A stretch of 64,000 nt of DNA. Source: Peromyscus leucopus (lineage: Eukaryota; Chordata; Mammalia; Rodentia; Cricetidae). Below the pieces are notes generated by a model. That model did no database searches and was not told the DNA's origin. It saw only the letters and a program-made list of their open reading frames with translations. Numbering within the stretch: position 1 is the stretch's first letter; every line of letters begins with the position of its first letter. The stretch is from assembly GCF_004664715.2 (NCBI RefSeq), contig NC_051071.1:85889436-85953435 (forward strand). The letters run 5' to 3'. The translations under genes were made by a program, and so were the position numbers. Shown in pieces: positions 10,976 through 20,882 of this stretch.

Positions 10976-11278
10976 TTATTTTGAAATATTCACATATATT
11001 ACAGACTTCAAAATATTCAAGTATTTAAAATATTTTTCAGACTCTGTCCTAAACCATGCAGGATGTCTTTGTTGGGGTTTCTATTGCTGTGATGAAACAC
11101 CATGACCAAAAACATCTTGGGGAGGAAAGGGTTTACTTGACTTACATATCCCAAGACACAGTCCACTGAGGGAAGCCCAAAGCAGGAACTCAAATCAAGT
11201 AGGATCCTGGAGGCAGGAGCTGATGCAGAAACCATGGAGTGTACTGCTTACTGTCTTGCTCCTCATGGCTTGCTCAGC

Positions 11279-11530
11279 TTTCTTTCTTTCTTTCTTACTT
11301 TTTTTTAATTTTTAAAAATAAATTTATTTTTATTTGTATTTTTGTTTTGAAAATTTACATTGATTACTTTGTGTGCATGCCTCAGTGCACACATGCCTGT
11401 CCCTGCACTTGTGTGGAGGTAAGGGGACACGTTTGCAGAGTCACATCTCTTCCAGGGATCTTCCTGGGATCAAACACATCAGCAGAGTTGGCATCAAGCA
11501 CCGTTACCCTTGAGCCATCCAGTTGACCCA
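11279..11530 (-). mobile_element. B3/B2 SINE, antisense, nested in MaLR
   Basis: A T-rich start is followed by 'gtgtgcatgcctcagtgcac', 'cttcctgggatcaaacaca' and 'acccttgagccatccagttga', the antisense head of a B2/B3-class SINE. It interrupts the MaLR after 'ttgctcagc'. Confidence 0.7.
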
Positions 11531-11659
11531 GAAAATTATGTTTAAAAGTGATAAAAATTTCAATTTGTTGGCAAAAAGTTTAAAGTTTTGCTTTAGGATA
11601 TAAGAACTCAGAATCAGCCATTATTCCTTTTTTTTTTTTTTTTTCTAAATCATCCTTAA

Positions 11660-11719
11660 AGCTGGGTGATGATGGTGCATGCCTTTCACCCCAGCACTCC
11701 AGAGACAGAGGTGGGGGAT
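11660..11719 (+). mobile_element. B1 5' fragment, nested in MaLR
   Basis: 'gctgggtgatgatggtgcatgcctttcaccccagcact' is the 7SL-like B1 head. It stops after ~60 bp where the MaLR resumes. A 16-T run precedes it. Confidence 0.8.
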
Positions 11720-11920
11720 CAGCCTGCTTTCTTATAGAACCCAGCCCTGGCAGCCCAGGGAGGCCCCACCCACAATGGGCCAACCCTCCCACATCAGTCA
11801 CTAAGTATCAGTTACTGTTTTTTTGTAAGCCCAATCTTATGGAGGAATTTTTTCAATGGAGGTTCCCTTCTCTTAGATGACTTTAGCCCATGTCAAGTTG
11901 ACATAGAACTAGCCAGCACA

Positions 11921-12480
11921 CAGGGTAAGATACTGAAGGTTGAGAAAGTGAGGGTACAACATCATTGGGGAGAAAACCTTAGCCTCTGCCCTGGAAGCCA
12001 GAGTAGGGGCTATGTCTTCGTGAAGTGGTTGGCCTTGAGACTCCACAGGGTTTCTCAGGTGACCAATACTTCATGACACACATCATCTCTGATGGAGATG
12101 TACCTACCCAGAACTGCATGAAAAGGGATGTACGGAAGTAGAGGATGAAAGCTGGGATTCCTCAGTTGTGATCCTGGGAAAATCTACACTACATCACTTT
12201 TGGGGTGAGTTCAGTCACCCAAGACTCTTGGGCCATCTCACTTTCTGTCCTGTCCTGCTTATGACTTTTGCTCTTCAAGGGTTCAGGTGGCACAGGTAAC
12301 TGGGTGATAGCAAGGTCTCTGTGGCCTCAAGAAAACAGCAGTGAACCCCAAGACATGAGCTTTGAGGGCCTGAACATGAGCTGAGCAGAGACAGCATAAA
12401 TGATAACATCAGTCTCTTAAGGTCTGCTCGGAGGCCATTTACACTCTTGTCCAGGCTCCTCAAATGTTACTTGTTTAATG
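11921..12480. other. Unique sequence
   Basis: No repeat, gene or motif was recognised. Confidence 0.45.
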
Positions 12481-13637
12481 CCTGTCTTTGTGAATACAGT
12501 ACACAAAGCAAAAGACAGTTTTATTTCAAACCCTAACAACAGCCCCCACCATTGTATTTTGGGTGTGCAGTATATGTAGAATGAACAAGCAGCCCACCAT
12601 AAAGTGCTGTATAAGATCTAACCCTGTGCCTGCCTTTGAAAACATGTATGAGGCTAGGAAACACAAGAACTGAGAGGAACACATCAGTAAAAAAATAAAA
12701 AATCAGTGTTCTGCCAACAACTTCGCCACCAATACAGTATGGGCAATTTTCTATCTAGAAGCCATGCCCAACGCTGGACACTTGCTTTACATGTACAACG
12801 GCCAACACCAAAAGATAAAGTAAAAAATGAACCCATGCCGATAACTTCTGGGAGATGGTCATGAGTTGAAGTCTGGCTGATGGAAGAGTAGACACATATT
12901 TCTTCATTCAGTCCATCAATAGCAAATAGGAGTTTGCAAAGCACCAAGAGGGATGTCTATGTTCGTCTCCACTGTCCAGTGCAATAGAATTGAGAGAATC
13001 CAGTACAACAGAATCGAGAGTATAGAAACCGGCTTTTTCCTCAAAGTAGATTGATTACACTGGACACATAAAACTTTCCCAATGTTTAGTTGAAAACTGC
13101 AGACTTAACCTGAACTTTTGCTTTTGCTTCTCATGATGGCTGACAGTAAAGGACGCTAGTTCTTTGATAGTCCCTTGATCTTTGTGGTGGCTAAGGATTG
13201 TAAGACAACTCACACACCTAACAAAGCAGGGAACTCCATTCTGTTTTCCCAGCAGAAATCTAGAGGAATTTTTCCTTCTACATTGAATCATGTTCACGAG
13301 AGTGCCTGGAACCAGCATCTAAGGTTATCTGCCTGAGAGACCCCAGCCACTTTGTGTGGGCAGGATGCTGTCAAGACCAGACCTCTGCAAGGGGGTGGGG
13401 GGGACACTCTTGGAAGGGAAGGAACATCGCTTTTTCCTCAAGTGGAGTGTTTACATCTTGCTATAACATTTGAACTTTCACAAGAGATGTAATCATTTTG
13501 ATAATAAAATTCTTAACCATATAAAAAGGGTTATCTACCTGTCTCGTGTAGTCTGGGCCCATACATTGAACTAGGTACATGAAGATGTGGCTGCCTTGTA
13601 TTTCACCGCTGAAACGGTGCCTGCAAGTTTTATAATT
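12481..13637. other. Unclassified block with an antisense poly(A) signal
   Basis: This could be a decayed repeat or 3' UTR on the minus strand. Reading that way, AATAAA (TTTATT at 12520-12525) is followed by 'actgtcttttgctttgtg', like an LTR or transcript end. Frames of 87 codons on the minus strand match no family I know. The 24-bp duplication at 12976-13023 lies within it. Confidence 0.3.
12976..13023. repeat. 24-bp tandem duplication
   Basis: Two adjacent 24-bp copies (ccagtgcaatagaattgaga... and ccagtacaacagaatcgaga...) differ at a few bases. Confidence 0.85.
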
Positions 13638-13883
13638 TATTAGTTGCTTTAACTCATGCCATCACCAAATGCCTGACAAAAAGCAATAAAGGGAGATGGT
13701 GTTTATTCCAGCTTACGGTTCAAAGAGACATGTTCCGTAGGGATGAGAGTCAAGGCAGTAAGTATGGACGCCACAGCAGCAGGGGCAGGACTGCCTGGTT
13801 GCATTGTATCATAGTCAGGAAACGGAAAGTGAACAGGAAATGGTGCTGGTTCTTACCACAGCAACTGAAAAGAAACTAGAACT

Positions 13884-13884
<1 letters not shown>
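13638..13884 (-). mobile_element. MaLR-related LTR fragment, antisense
   Basis: 'tattagttgctttaactcatg', 'aaatgcctgacaaaaagcaataaagg', 'gtttattccagcttacgg' and 'atcatagtcaggaaacgg' match the antisense 3' part of a rodent MaLR ('ctgatgaaatgcctgacaaaagcaac'). It runs into the (GT)n array. Confidence 0.65.
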
Positions 13885-13916
<32 letters not shown>

Positions 13917-13961
13917 CTGTGTGTGTGTGCGCGTGTGTGTACATAAGCATGTGTGCATGTC

Positions 13962-14009
<48 letters not shown>

Positions 14010-14014
14010 TGTGT
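13885..14014. repeat. (GT)n microsatellite
   Basis: Two long GT runs, interrupted by 'gtgcctgtg', 'gcgcgtg' and 'acataagcatgtgtgcatgtcttt'. Antisense His-Thr and sense Cys-Val frames across it are artefacts. Confidence 0.95.
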
Positions 14015-14089
14015 AATCATTGAGGACAGAAGACATCCTCCAATTTCATCATTCTTTTTCAAACAAGTTTTTTCACTGGCCTAGAGCTT

Positions 14090-14345
14090 TCCAAGTTGAC
14101 AGGACTAGCTGGCCAGGGAGCCCTAGAGATCCTGTCTGGCCTCCCAACACCCCACCACCACCACCTCGCACCGCAACTTGCACTAGGAATACAAACACAC
14201 ACCATCGCACCCAGCTTCCTTTTTAAATGTGGGTTCAGCTTGGGTCCTGTGCCACCCGGCTTCTTTAAATGTGGGTTAAGCTCAGATACTTGTGCTTCCA
14301 AAACAAGCGCTTCTCCACAGGAGCAACCTGCCCCGGTCCCAGCCA
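14090..14345 (-). mobile_element. B4-type SINE, antisense, with internal duplication
   Basis: The antisense B4-like sequence includes 'gaggatcctgtctggcctcc'-like spacing, 'caaacacacaccatcgcaccc' and 'ttaaatgtgggttcagcttgggtcctgt'. The last ~44 bp occur twice in tandem (14207-14250 and 14251-14293). The end 'acaagcgcttctccacagg' resembles 'caagcactttaccaactgag'. Confidence 0.6.
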
Positions 14346-15124
14346 GGCCCTTCAGGAGGATTATTAGCTCAGCGCTTTGATAGTGTCCGCTTCCATCGCG
14401 ACCATCCCATCCCATCGTAGCTTTGCCATTGTTACTATTGCTGTTTTTCTTCTTAATCAAGCATGATGTTTAGAGTTGCACCAAATCCTGCAGGAAAATG
14501 CGCCGGTATTGTTCCTGGTGTGAATCTCCAGCCCCCATTGGTCCTGCCCTTTTGTGACAGCTGATCTGAACCAAAGCCAAGGATGAAGAAAAAGAATGAA
14601 GTACTTCTCAAGGCAGACTCAAAGGCCCGGAGAGCAGGGCTCTCCTGTGCCGCTTCCAGCCTGAGATTTTCCACATGGGAGGTGCTGACTAACTGGCTTT
14701 CCGAATAACGACACTGAGACACTTCATTTTCATGTCAAAAACCCTGAATATATTTAAAAGCTCTTAAATGGAAATTTGATAACTTGAGGCGATAGAAACG
14801 AATGCTTTTTTTTAAATCTTAGAAGAGTGGGTCTATCTCAGCAGATTGATAAGAAACAAAGCATTAAACCCTGATATTAGCATGTAATGAGAAGTTGGTC
14901 ATTTCCTTTATCATTTCCTAATCCACGACTGTTCCCTCCAGTCTTTTCAAAGTGGCTTTTGTCTTATGAATGGCCCTTGACTCACTGGCTCCGCCCTGCC
15001 TTCTGGAATCCTGAGACCAGAGCCCCAGAGTGTTAAGCTGTAGCCTTGCAGCAACCTTGCAGAAACAAGCTCTGGCCCACATGGCAAGGCCTTTGTTAAG
15101 CTAAGAATAAAGTGGTGGAAGATG
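14346..15124. promoter_or_regulatory. Candidate conserved non-coding block (best part 14440-14960)
   Basis: About 780 bp free of recognisable repeats. It contains 'cttcttaatcaagcatgatg', 'gaatatatttaaaagctcttaaatgg' and 'taatgagaagttggtcatttcc'. The regulatory role is an inference only. Confidence 0.3.
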
Positions 15125-15215
15125 GAGAAAGGGTGGGGAGGCAGTGCAGCAGGAGAGTGTCTGCCTCGCAGGCACAGAGCCCTGGGTTGGAGCACCAGCA
15201 CCAGGGAAAAGTGCG
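15125..15215 (+). mobile_element. ID/B4-like SINE head (weak)
   Basis: 'gaggcagtgcagcaggagagtgtctgcctcgcaggcacagagccctgggtt' parallels the ID-type 'ggggatttagctcagtggtagagcgcttgcctagcaagcgcaaggccctgggtt'. Confidence 0.5.
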
Positions 15216-16742
15216 TGTGGGCAGAGTAAGATGCTGCTGCTCCCTGCAGCTAATCTGGTAGCAGGAAGTGAAGAGGTGAGTGGAAGGTCGCTCTCCTCTG
15301 CCTCCTGTGCGACACAACGCACATCCTTTGAAGAAAGGAATATAAAATCACCACCACCACCCCTGCCCGGGTCCTTGTGCCTTGGACATGTGCATACTCA
15401 TGCACTGCAGTGGTCTAAACAGATGACTGCATCCGCCTCCCCGTCTGCCATTCTGGCTGTTCCTTTGCTATTTCATTCAAGTTGGGCAGCACTCCTTTGC
15501 GGAGCAGACCCAGACCGTGGGCTCTTTCTTCTATAGGTGTGATCTCGCCTAGAGATCTGTGTGGAAACACATTCTGCTTCAAGAGCATCCCTGGAAACAC
15601 ACTGGATATTCCTTCAGGAGCGGTGAGCCTGTACACACCCAGGCCATAGCTCCAATCTACCTTCTTGGCAACACCACCCTGGATACTAGAGGCGCCAAAA
15701 CAACAACTTTTCAAGGCAGAGATGGCATGTCAATGGCTTTAGAATGTGAAGGACCACCACACAATACCCTCTCTACGACATGACTAGTTTCAGAGAGCTC
15801 ATTTGATGACACTGAGATTACATTTCCCATTCAGGCCTGGTGTGTTTTAAAGGGTTTGGAGCACGAAGTCTGGTTTGAGAACACAGACTGCGACTCCTGC
15901 CCATCCCCTGGCTGTCATTCACTTGATGGACAGCTCTTCCGCGGCTTGGACCCCAGGGCTGGCTAGAGGGAGATGGAGGGAGCAGGCAGGGGGAGGGGGG
16001 GGGGAGAGGGGAGGAGGAAGCACTTAGGGAAGAGATCTGTTAGCAGCAACGTTTCCTCAGACTTTCACAAGTGCCACAGACCTCAGCCCCAGTCCTCCCC
16101 AGGAAGACTTTTGACTGCTGCCTCTGACTTCTTGGCTGCCCTGTGTGAAAACGGCACCAAGGAAGGCTTTAACCTGCTCCATCACTCTCCAGACACCTGC
16201 CCAAGCAGCAGACTAAACAAACAGGGATTCTCCACCGCACAGAAGTTGGCCTCTCTCACTGGCGCTCCCATCTGTTAAAAAGCCATTGTCTGAGAAAGTG
16301 TTGGGCTAGCTGGGGGGAGCGAGAGCGATTGCATACCGAACTGCCCCCTGCTCCCCCATAAAGAGCCCTCTTTAGCATTTTCTTTTCTCCCTGGTTTTCA
16401 CCGCCTGATTTATTCATTGGTTTCACCTCTTCTCTCCTCCCCCTTGGTTCGGGAGGAGAGCCTCCTTGTCTTGGGTTTCTCGGGGGTCATGTCTTTTCAG
16501 TCACCGGGACAATACCTACTGCTGGCATCTGCTTCCAGATCCAATCAGCCATATTGTGAGCACATCCTGCCGGAGAATTGTTCCCCCTTTGGCCGGGCTT
16601 TGTTGCCAATTTCATGCCATGTATCGCTCCGTGTTTTGTGCTTCATGAAGCTGTCACAGGCATAAAAGTGGTCTGACCAGGGTCGTAGTAAAAGGGGTGG
16701 GAACGAAACAGCCACCAAAATGTTGAGCAGGCCACCCACAGT

Positions 16743-16743
<1 letters not shown>
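15216..16743. other. Unique sequence, with a purine tract
   Basis: No repeat family recognised over 1.5 kb. It includes a G/A-rich tract at 15966-16020 with an 11-G core. A 130-codon frame at 15144-15536 has no domain features and is crossed by frames on the other strand, so I treat it as chance. Confidence 0.45.

Positions 16744-16789
<46 letters not shown>
16744..16789. repeat. (CA)n microsatellite
   Basis: Pure (CA)23, followed to about 17010 by a halo of degenerate 'cacaca' and 'acacccaa' motifs that looks like a decayed older array. Confidence 0.97.
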
Positions 16790-16792
<3 letters not shown>

Positions 16793-17260
16793 AGTCTCGA
16801 CGTTCATACCCAGCACCCCCCATATACACACACAGTCCACACACACATACACAGTCTCCTCTCAAATTCAGCACACACGGTGTACCCCCAAATACACACC
16901 AATCTCATGGGCACAAAAATATATGCTATCTATACACATTCAGAATTCACACCCAATATACAGTCTGCTTACACTCCCACACAGACACACACCCGAACAA
17001 TTCTCAAATACAACACATGCATGAACACATATGCATTGGGGGCTCTCACGTAGGTTTTATTTCTCTCCCCAAGACTGAAATGTTTCATTGGTAAGATACT
17101 CCATGTTTCTCCAGGAGGGAACCTTGCTTTGCTGGGTTTTGCCTCCTTTAATTATGATGAGAAAAGTATTAAGTAGAGGCTATGAAAATTCAGAGAGCTC
17201 ATAGGCTCCTCCCTCACCCCCATGTTTCTAGTTATAATATTATATCAATAATAATATTTA
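16790..17260. other. Degenerate CA-rich halo, then unique AT-rich sequence
   Basis: 16790-17010 is C/A-biased with many CACA motifs. 17011-17260 is ordinary unique sequence. Confidence 0.6.
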
Positions 17261-17273
17261 AGTGTACAATCTT

Positions 17274-17387
17274 GTTTTCTCATTGGTTTTTTGAGTAGGC
17301 CTGGCTGGCCTGGAACTCACAGAGTTCTGCCTGCCTCTACCTCCCAAGTGATGGAATTAAAGGCATGTGCCACCATGCCTGGCTTTT
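17274..17387 (-). mobile_element. B1 SINE, antisense, with 13-bp duplication
   Basis: The antisense B1 reads 'ggcctggctggcctggaactcacagag...ctgcctctacctcccaagtg...attaaaggcatgtgccaccatgcctggc'. It is flanked by identical 13-bp copies AGTGTACAATCTT at 17261-17273 and 17388-17400. On the minus strand the target reads TTTT/AAGATTG, an L1-endonuclease-type site made by the adjacent poly(A) run. The body is slightly 5' and internally deleted compared with a ~150-bp B1. Confidence 0.92.
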
Positions 17388-17400
17388 AGTGTACAATCTT

Positions 17401-17420
17401 AAAAAAAAAAAAAAAAAAAA
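17401..17420. repeat. (A)20 tract
   Basis: This pre-existing A run served as the T-rich cleavage context for the B1 beside it. Confidence 0.95.
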
Positions 17421-17620
17421 CACCAGAAAGGATTTTTAAGACAAACTTATCCCATATTAAAAGAATGTTAAATAAATAACAACAATGTATAAACAGAGGG
17501 ACACATGTCCATAAAAAATGTCAAAATTAACCTTATCGGGGCAGAAGGTATGTATGAACTTCCTGGTCTCTGAGTTATGGTTCCTCAATTAGGAAAATTA
17601 TGACATAGGGGAGAGAAATG

Positions 17621-17621
<1 letters not shown>

Positions 17622-17696
<75 letters not shown>

Positions 17697-17754
17697 GTGA
17701 GAGAGAGTGAGCATGTGTGAGTATATGTGAAAGATTGAGTGTGTGTGTGTGTGT

Positions 17755-17813
<59 letters not shown>

Positions 17814-17876
17814 TGTATGTGAGAGAGAGTGAGCATGTGTGAGTATATGTGAAAGATTGAGTGTGTGTGTGTGTGT

Positions 17877-17920
<44 letters not shown>
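17622..17920. repeat. Compound (GT)n/(GA)n array with a duplicated unit
   Basis: About 300 bp of alternating GT and GA blocks. A complex spacer starting 'gtatgtgagagagagtgagc' and ending 'gtgaaagattgag' occurs twice, from 17693 and from 17815, almost unchanged. So a ~122-bp composite unit (GA block + spacer + GT block) was duplicated as a whole. Confidence 0.95.
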
Positions 17921-17921
<1 letters not shown>

Positions 17922-18284
17922 GAGCCCAGAAAATCAGGACTCCATTACGATCATTTCTGAAACAACCTTCGGGAGGAGAAAGTGGGGTCTGAGTCTCCCA
18001 TTACCCACTGATGTGGTCTGGGCCCTCCCCTGCCCCAGCCAACCTGAGAGGAATTCGCCTTTCTCGTTGATATCCCAAGTTAAGGGGAAGTGGGAGGAGA
18101 CCAGAGAATGAGAAATCCAAGGCGCTAAAGTGTACGTTGCCTGTAGCATCGTTTCCTTTCCATGTAGATATCTACAAATCAATGGGAAGAGTCTTAATAT
18201 AAAGCTACCCTGTGGATACCTTGATCGTAAATGTCAATGCTCCAAAGTGTGAAAAATAAATTTCTGTTGATGAAGCACACACGC
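17921..18284. other. Unique sequence
   Basis: Short frames only, no recognised features. Confidence 0.5.
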
Positions 18285-18397
18285 TGTGGGTGCTCAGAGC
18301 ATGCCACACTAAGTGCCCTCCATTGTGGGTGCTCAGAGCATGCCACACTAAGTGCCCTCCATTGTGGGTGCTTAGAGCATGCCACACTAAGTGCCCC
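18285..18397. repeat. 39-bp minisatellite, 2.9 copies
   Basis: The unit starts tgtgggtgctcagagcatgc and continues cacactaagtgccctccat. Copies start at 18285, 18324 and 18363. Copies 1 and 2 are identical; copy 3 has one substitution (cttag) and stops after 35 bp. The near-identity means a recent duplication. Confidence 0.95.
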
Positions 18398-18510
18398 TTA
18401 CAGGCATGAGTGAGTCTCAAAGTTCTGAGAGGGACAAAACAGTCAAGCTCTGCTTGCCATCATCAACAATGGGGTGTCCCTTCATAGACTGCCCAGGGAA
18501 CATGGCTTCT

Positions 18511-18604
18511 CTGTGAGCTCGAAGCCATCCTGGTCTGTGTAGTGAGTTCCAAGACAGCCAGGGCCGTGTAGTGAGAGGCTGCATCCAAAAACAAAATAAA
18601 ATGG
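18511..18604 (+). mobile_element. B1 3' part
   Basis: 'gagctcgaagccatcctggtctgtgtagtgagttccaagacagccagggc' is the B1 right half, followed by a degraded 'catccaaaaacaaaataaaa' tail. The 5' half is missing. Confidence 0.75.
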
Positions 18605-18739
18605 AGAGGAGGTGCCGAGGTGAAAGTACAAGGTAGATGGGAGACCACTCCAGGAAACTGCTTTCTACGGCCCAGGACCAGGCCAAAGGGATGGAAGAGT
18701 CCTCATCAATTCAGAGAGCAAAGAAAACGAGCCCAGTTT

Positions 18740-19487
18740 CCTACTCAGCTCTTAGACATGCCAAGCCTCGGCTTTTCTTGTGACTTAATTATTTCTAGAA
18801 GGCCTTTTGACATTCCAAATGCACCCAAGATCACCACAATCCCAAATCTGCTCTCCCTGCCGATCGCAGTGGCGCGACAACAGTGGTTTCATGGGTTTTT
18901 TTTTTTTCTCTCCCCCTTCCTAGCCCGCTACTTCGCATTTCAGTTTAATAAGGACATTGAGAGGACCTGAGCCAGCTTTGTGCTCTGTGTGAGCGTGTAT
19001 GTGTGTGTTAAACAATTTCACGGACATCTGTCATGCACAGTTAACTTTGCATTGCTGCATTTTAAGCGGTGGGCCCGAGCTTGGCCGGCAGTGATAAAGT
19101 AGCTGGCAGTTTTGAAAAAGCCACAGGCTAACGGAGCACGAATCATAAAACACACTACTGTGTAGCAATATCCAAGTTCATTCAAAGCAATGAAACCATG
19201 CAGAGGCCCTTTATCCCCGGCTAATTATGTGGAAACAGCTAAGACAATAAAGCATCTGGTGGTCTTTATTCCCCATTTCAATTTTTCTCAATATTGTGAC
19301 AGGGGAAAGTATTGTGCCTTTCCCAGGGTAGTTGCGGTGAAGGAGAGTAAAGGCGAGGTCAGGGGAGAGCAAATAGATGAATTTATAACTCTCTTTCCAT
19401 TTATCCCTTCCCCATTGTTCCTCGGAAGTCTTCCTTTAGGGTTGTGTTTCGGGATCACTATTCTCATTGCACACGGCTTGAATCCTC
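18740..19487. promoter_or_regulatory. Candidate conserved non-coding block
   Basis: No interspersed repeat was recognised. The sequence has features common in deeply conserved enhancers: 'ttgtgacttaattatttctag' at 18778, 'gcagttttgaaaaagcc', 'gaatcataaaacacactactg' and 'cccggctaattatgtgg' at 19206. The TAATTA-type cores fit homeodomain binding. The call is inference, not measured conservation. Confidence 0.35.
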
Positions 19488-19504
19488 CCTCCCCCCCCCC
19501 CCCC
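19488..19504. repeat. Poly(C) tract
   Basis: 'ctcccccccccccccc' run with G-quadruplex potential on the minus strand. Confidence 0.9.
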
Positions 19505-19840
19505 GCCTTAAAAATAAAATACCACCCAAACCGCCAGACCTTCTACATGTCCCCGTGACTTGTCAGGACCTTTTCCCTGCTAAGCATACAGAATACGAGT
19601 GTGAAATGTATGCTCTCCTTAGACGGAGCTTAAGGATTGGATCTGTGCTTTTGGGGTGAAACCTAATGTACAGTTTCCTTTCTAGATGGGGGAGATGAGC
19701 ATGGTCTCTGTGGTTAAGGATTTCCCAGGGAGGATTCCCCATAATTGCCTTGCACATGGCTCTTTTTGCTATTCTCTCGAAAACACACGCAAATGCCATG
19801 AGCTGCACTCCTGGGAATTTTCATGAAAGCCTCTTTATAG
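19505..19840. other. Unique sequence
   Basis: No repeats recognised. It links two candidate regulatory blocks and may belong to the same element. Confidence 0.4.
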
Positions 19841-20130
19841 CTAGCTAGCCACTATGCGACGAGACGGGAGCCAGAGTCTGATGAGGTGACTAATTGGTCC
19901 TACTAGCTTAAAGAGCTAATAAGTTAATTAGATTAACTTTGTTCATGTTTGCACAGAGCTTGGAAGAGGAAAACACCACGGGAGCCCTAAGCTCTGAGGC
20001 ACGCACAAGTCCCTCCTGGAGCCACATGAGTCCATTGTTGTGACATTCTCCATTCCTCTAGGCTGTTATTATATTTCCCAGCCATCTCAAAGGTGAAATC
20101 AAAGTGACTTCTTTCCTAATGAGACAGTTT
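19841..20130. promoter_or_regulatory. Candidate enhancer with HNF1-like inverted repeat
   Basis: The block contains CTAATTGG (19890-19897) and TAATTA (19925-19930), the latter inside an inverted repeat GTTAAT-TAG-ATTAAC (19923-19937). HNF1 sites are GTTAAT-N-ATTAAC, so this one has two extra spacer bases; it would also suit paired homeodomain binding. CpG-containing 'ctatgcgacgagacggg' is retained just upstream. Function is inferred. Confidence 0.4.
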
Positions 20131-20192
20131 TAGTCAGAAATCTAAATTTTACTTAAATTTTCCCTGGGTATCGATGTAGCATAAAATCCAAG

Positions 20193-20266
20193 TTGGGTTT
20201 TTGTTGTTGTTGTTCTTGTTCTTGTTTTTTGTTTTTTGGGGGTTTTTGTTGTTGTTGTTGTTGTTT
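20193..20266. repeat. (GTT)n / T-rich low-complexity
   Basis: Two (GTT) blocks are separated by T-rich sequence. This could be the antisense A-rich tail of an unrecognised retroposon. Confidence 0.9.
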
Positions 20267-20599
20267 AATGCTAACTTAGTCATAAGTCCAGACTCTTTTC
20301 TATCCAAGGACAGAAATAAACATAAAAAGGTGACCTGACTGGGGGGTGTCAGTTTCTCACTGAATTTTTTTACTTTTCCATATCTTGAAACTGCAATGAA
20401 GTTCAGAGTTAGGGTGTGAACTGTTTTGTAGAATGTTGGCATTGGTTTGATATACAATATCCGTTCCCCTTTTATGCAGCTTTCTATCTGCCCATCATCT
20501 CACAGTTTCGGCAAGTATTGGGCAGGTCATGAGGATAATGCCAGGAGACACGAAGATGAGGAAGATGAGTCCAGCCTTGCTCCTCAGGACCACCAGTCC
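20267..20599. other. Unique sequence
   Basis: No recognised features. Confidence 0.45.
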
Positions 20600-20882
20600 A
20601 AGGACTGTGTCCTCTCCACAGAAGCAAAGGTCTAAGGCACATTGATGGCAGACAGTGATGGACGTGAGGGAAGGAGAAAGGACGTCGACGACCCGTGAGC
20701 AGGACTGGGCAGGAATATATGCATACACACGTAGACATTTGTGAACGCAATCACAACTGGAGAGAAAGAAGGGCATGGATTTGAAGGAGAGCAGGGAAGG
20801 GTTTATGGGAAGATTTGGGGGGAAGGAAGGGAAGGGGAAAATGTTGCAACTATATTATAATCCCAAAACAAAAATCTAAAAC
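20600..20882 (+). mobile_element. Rodent L1 3' UTR end, sense
   Basis: The last ~130 bp are the typical L1 3' end: a G-rich polypurine tract ('ggaagatttggggggaagg', 'gaaggggaaaatg') followed by 'caactatattataatcccaaaacaaaa'. The sequence before 20750 is less certain. Confidence 0.65.

Larger units (their letters stand above)
11064..11920 (-). mobile_element. MaLR LTR (ORR1-type), antisense, split by nested SINEs
   Basis: The left part (11064-11278: 'tgtctttgttggggtttctattgctgtgatgaaacacc', poly(A) signal region 'gggtttactt', 'ctcatggcttgctcagc') and the right part (11720-11920: 'cctgctttcttatagaaccc', 'cccacaatgggcc', 'tgtcaagttgacatagaactagccagcaca') join into one antisense LTR. Imperfect flanks CAGGA and CAGGG may be the worn 5-bp duplication expected for MaLRs. 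About 440 bp of other sequence sits between the parts. Confidence 0.8.
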
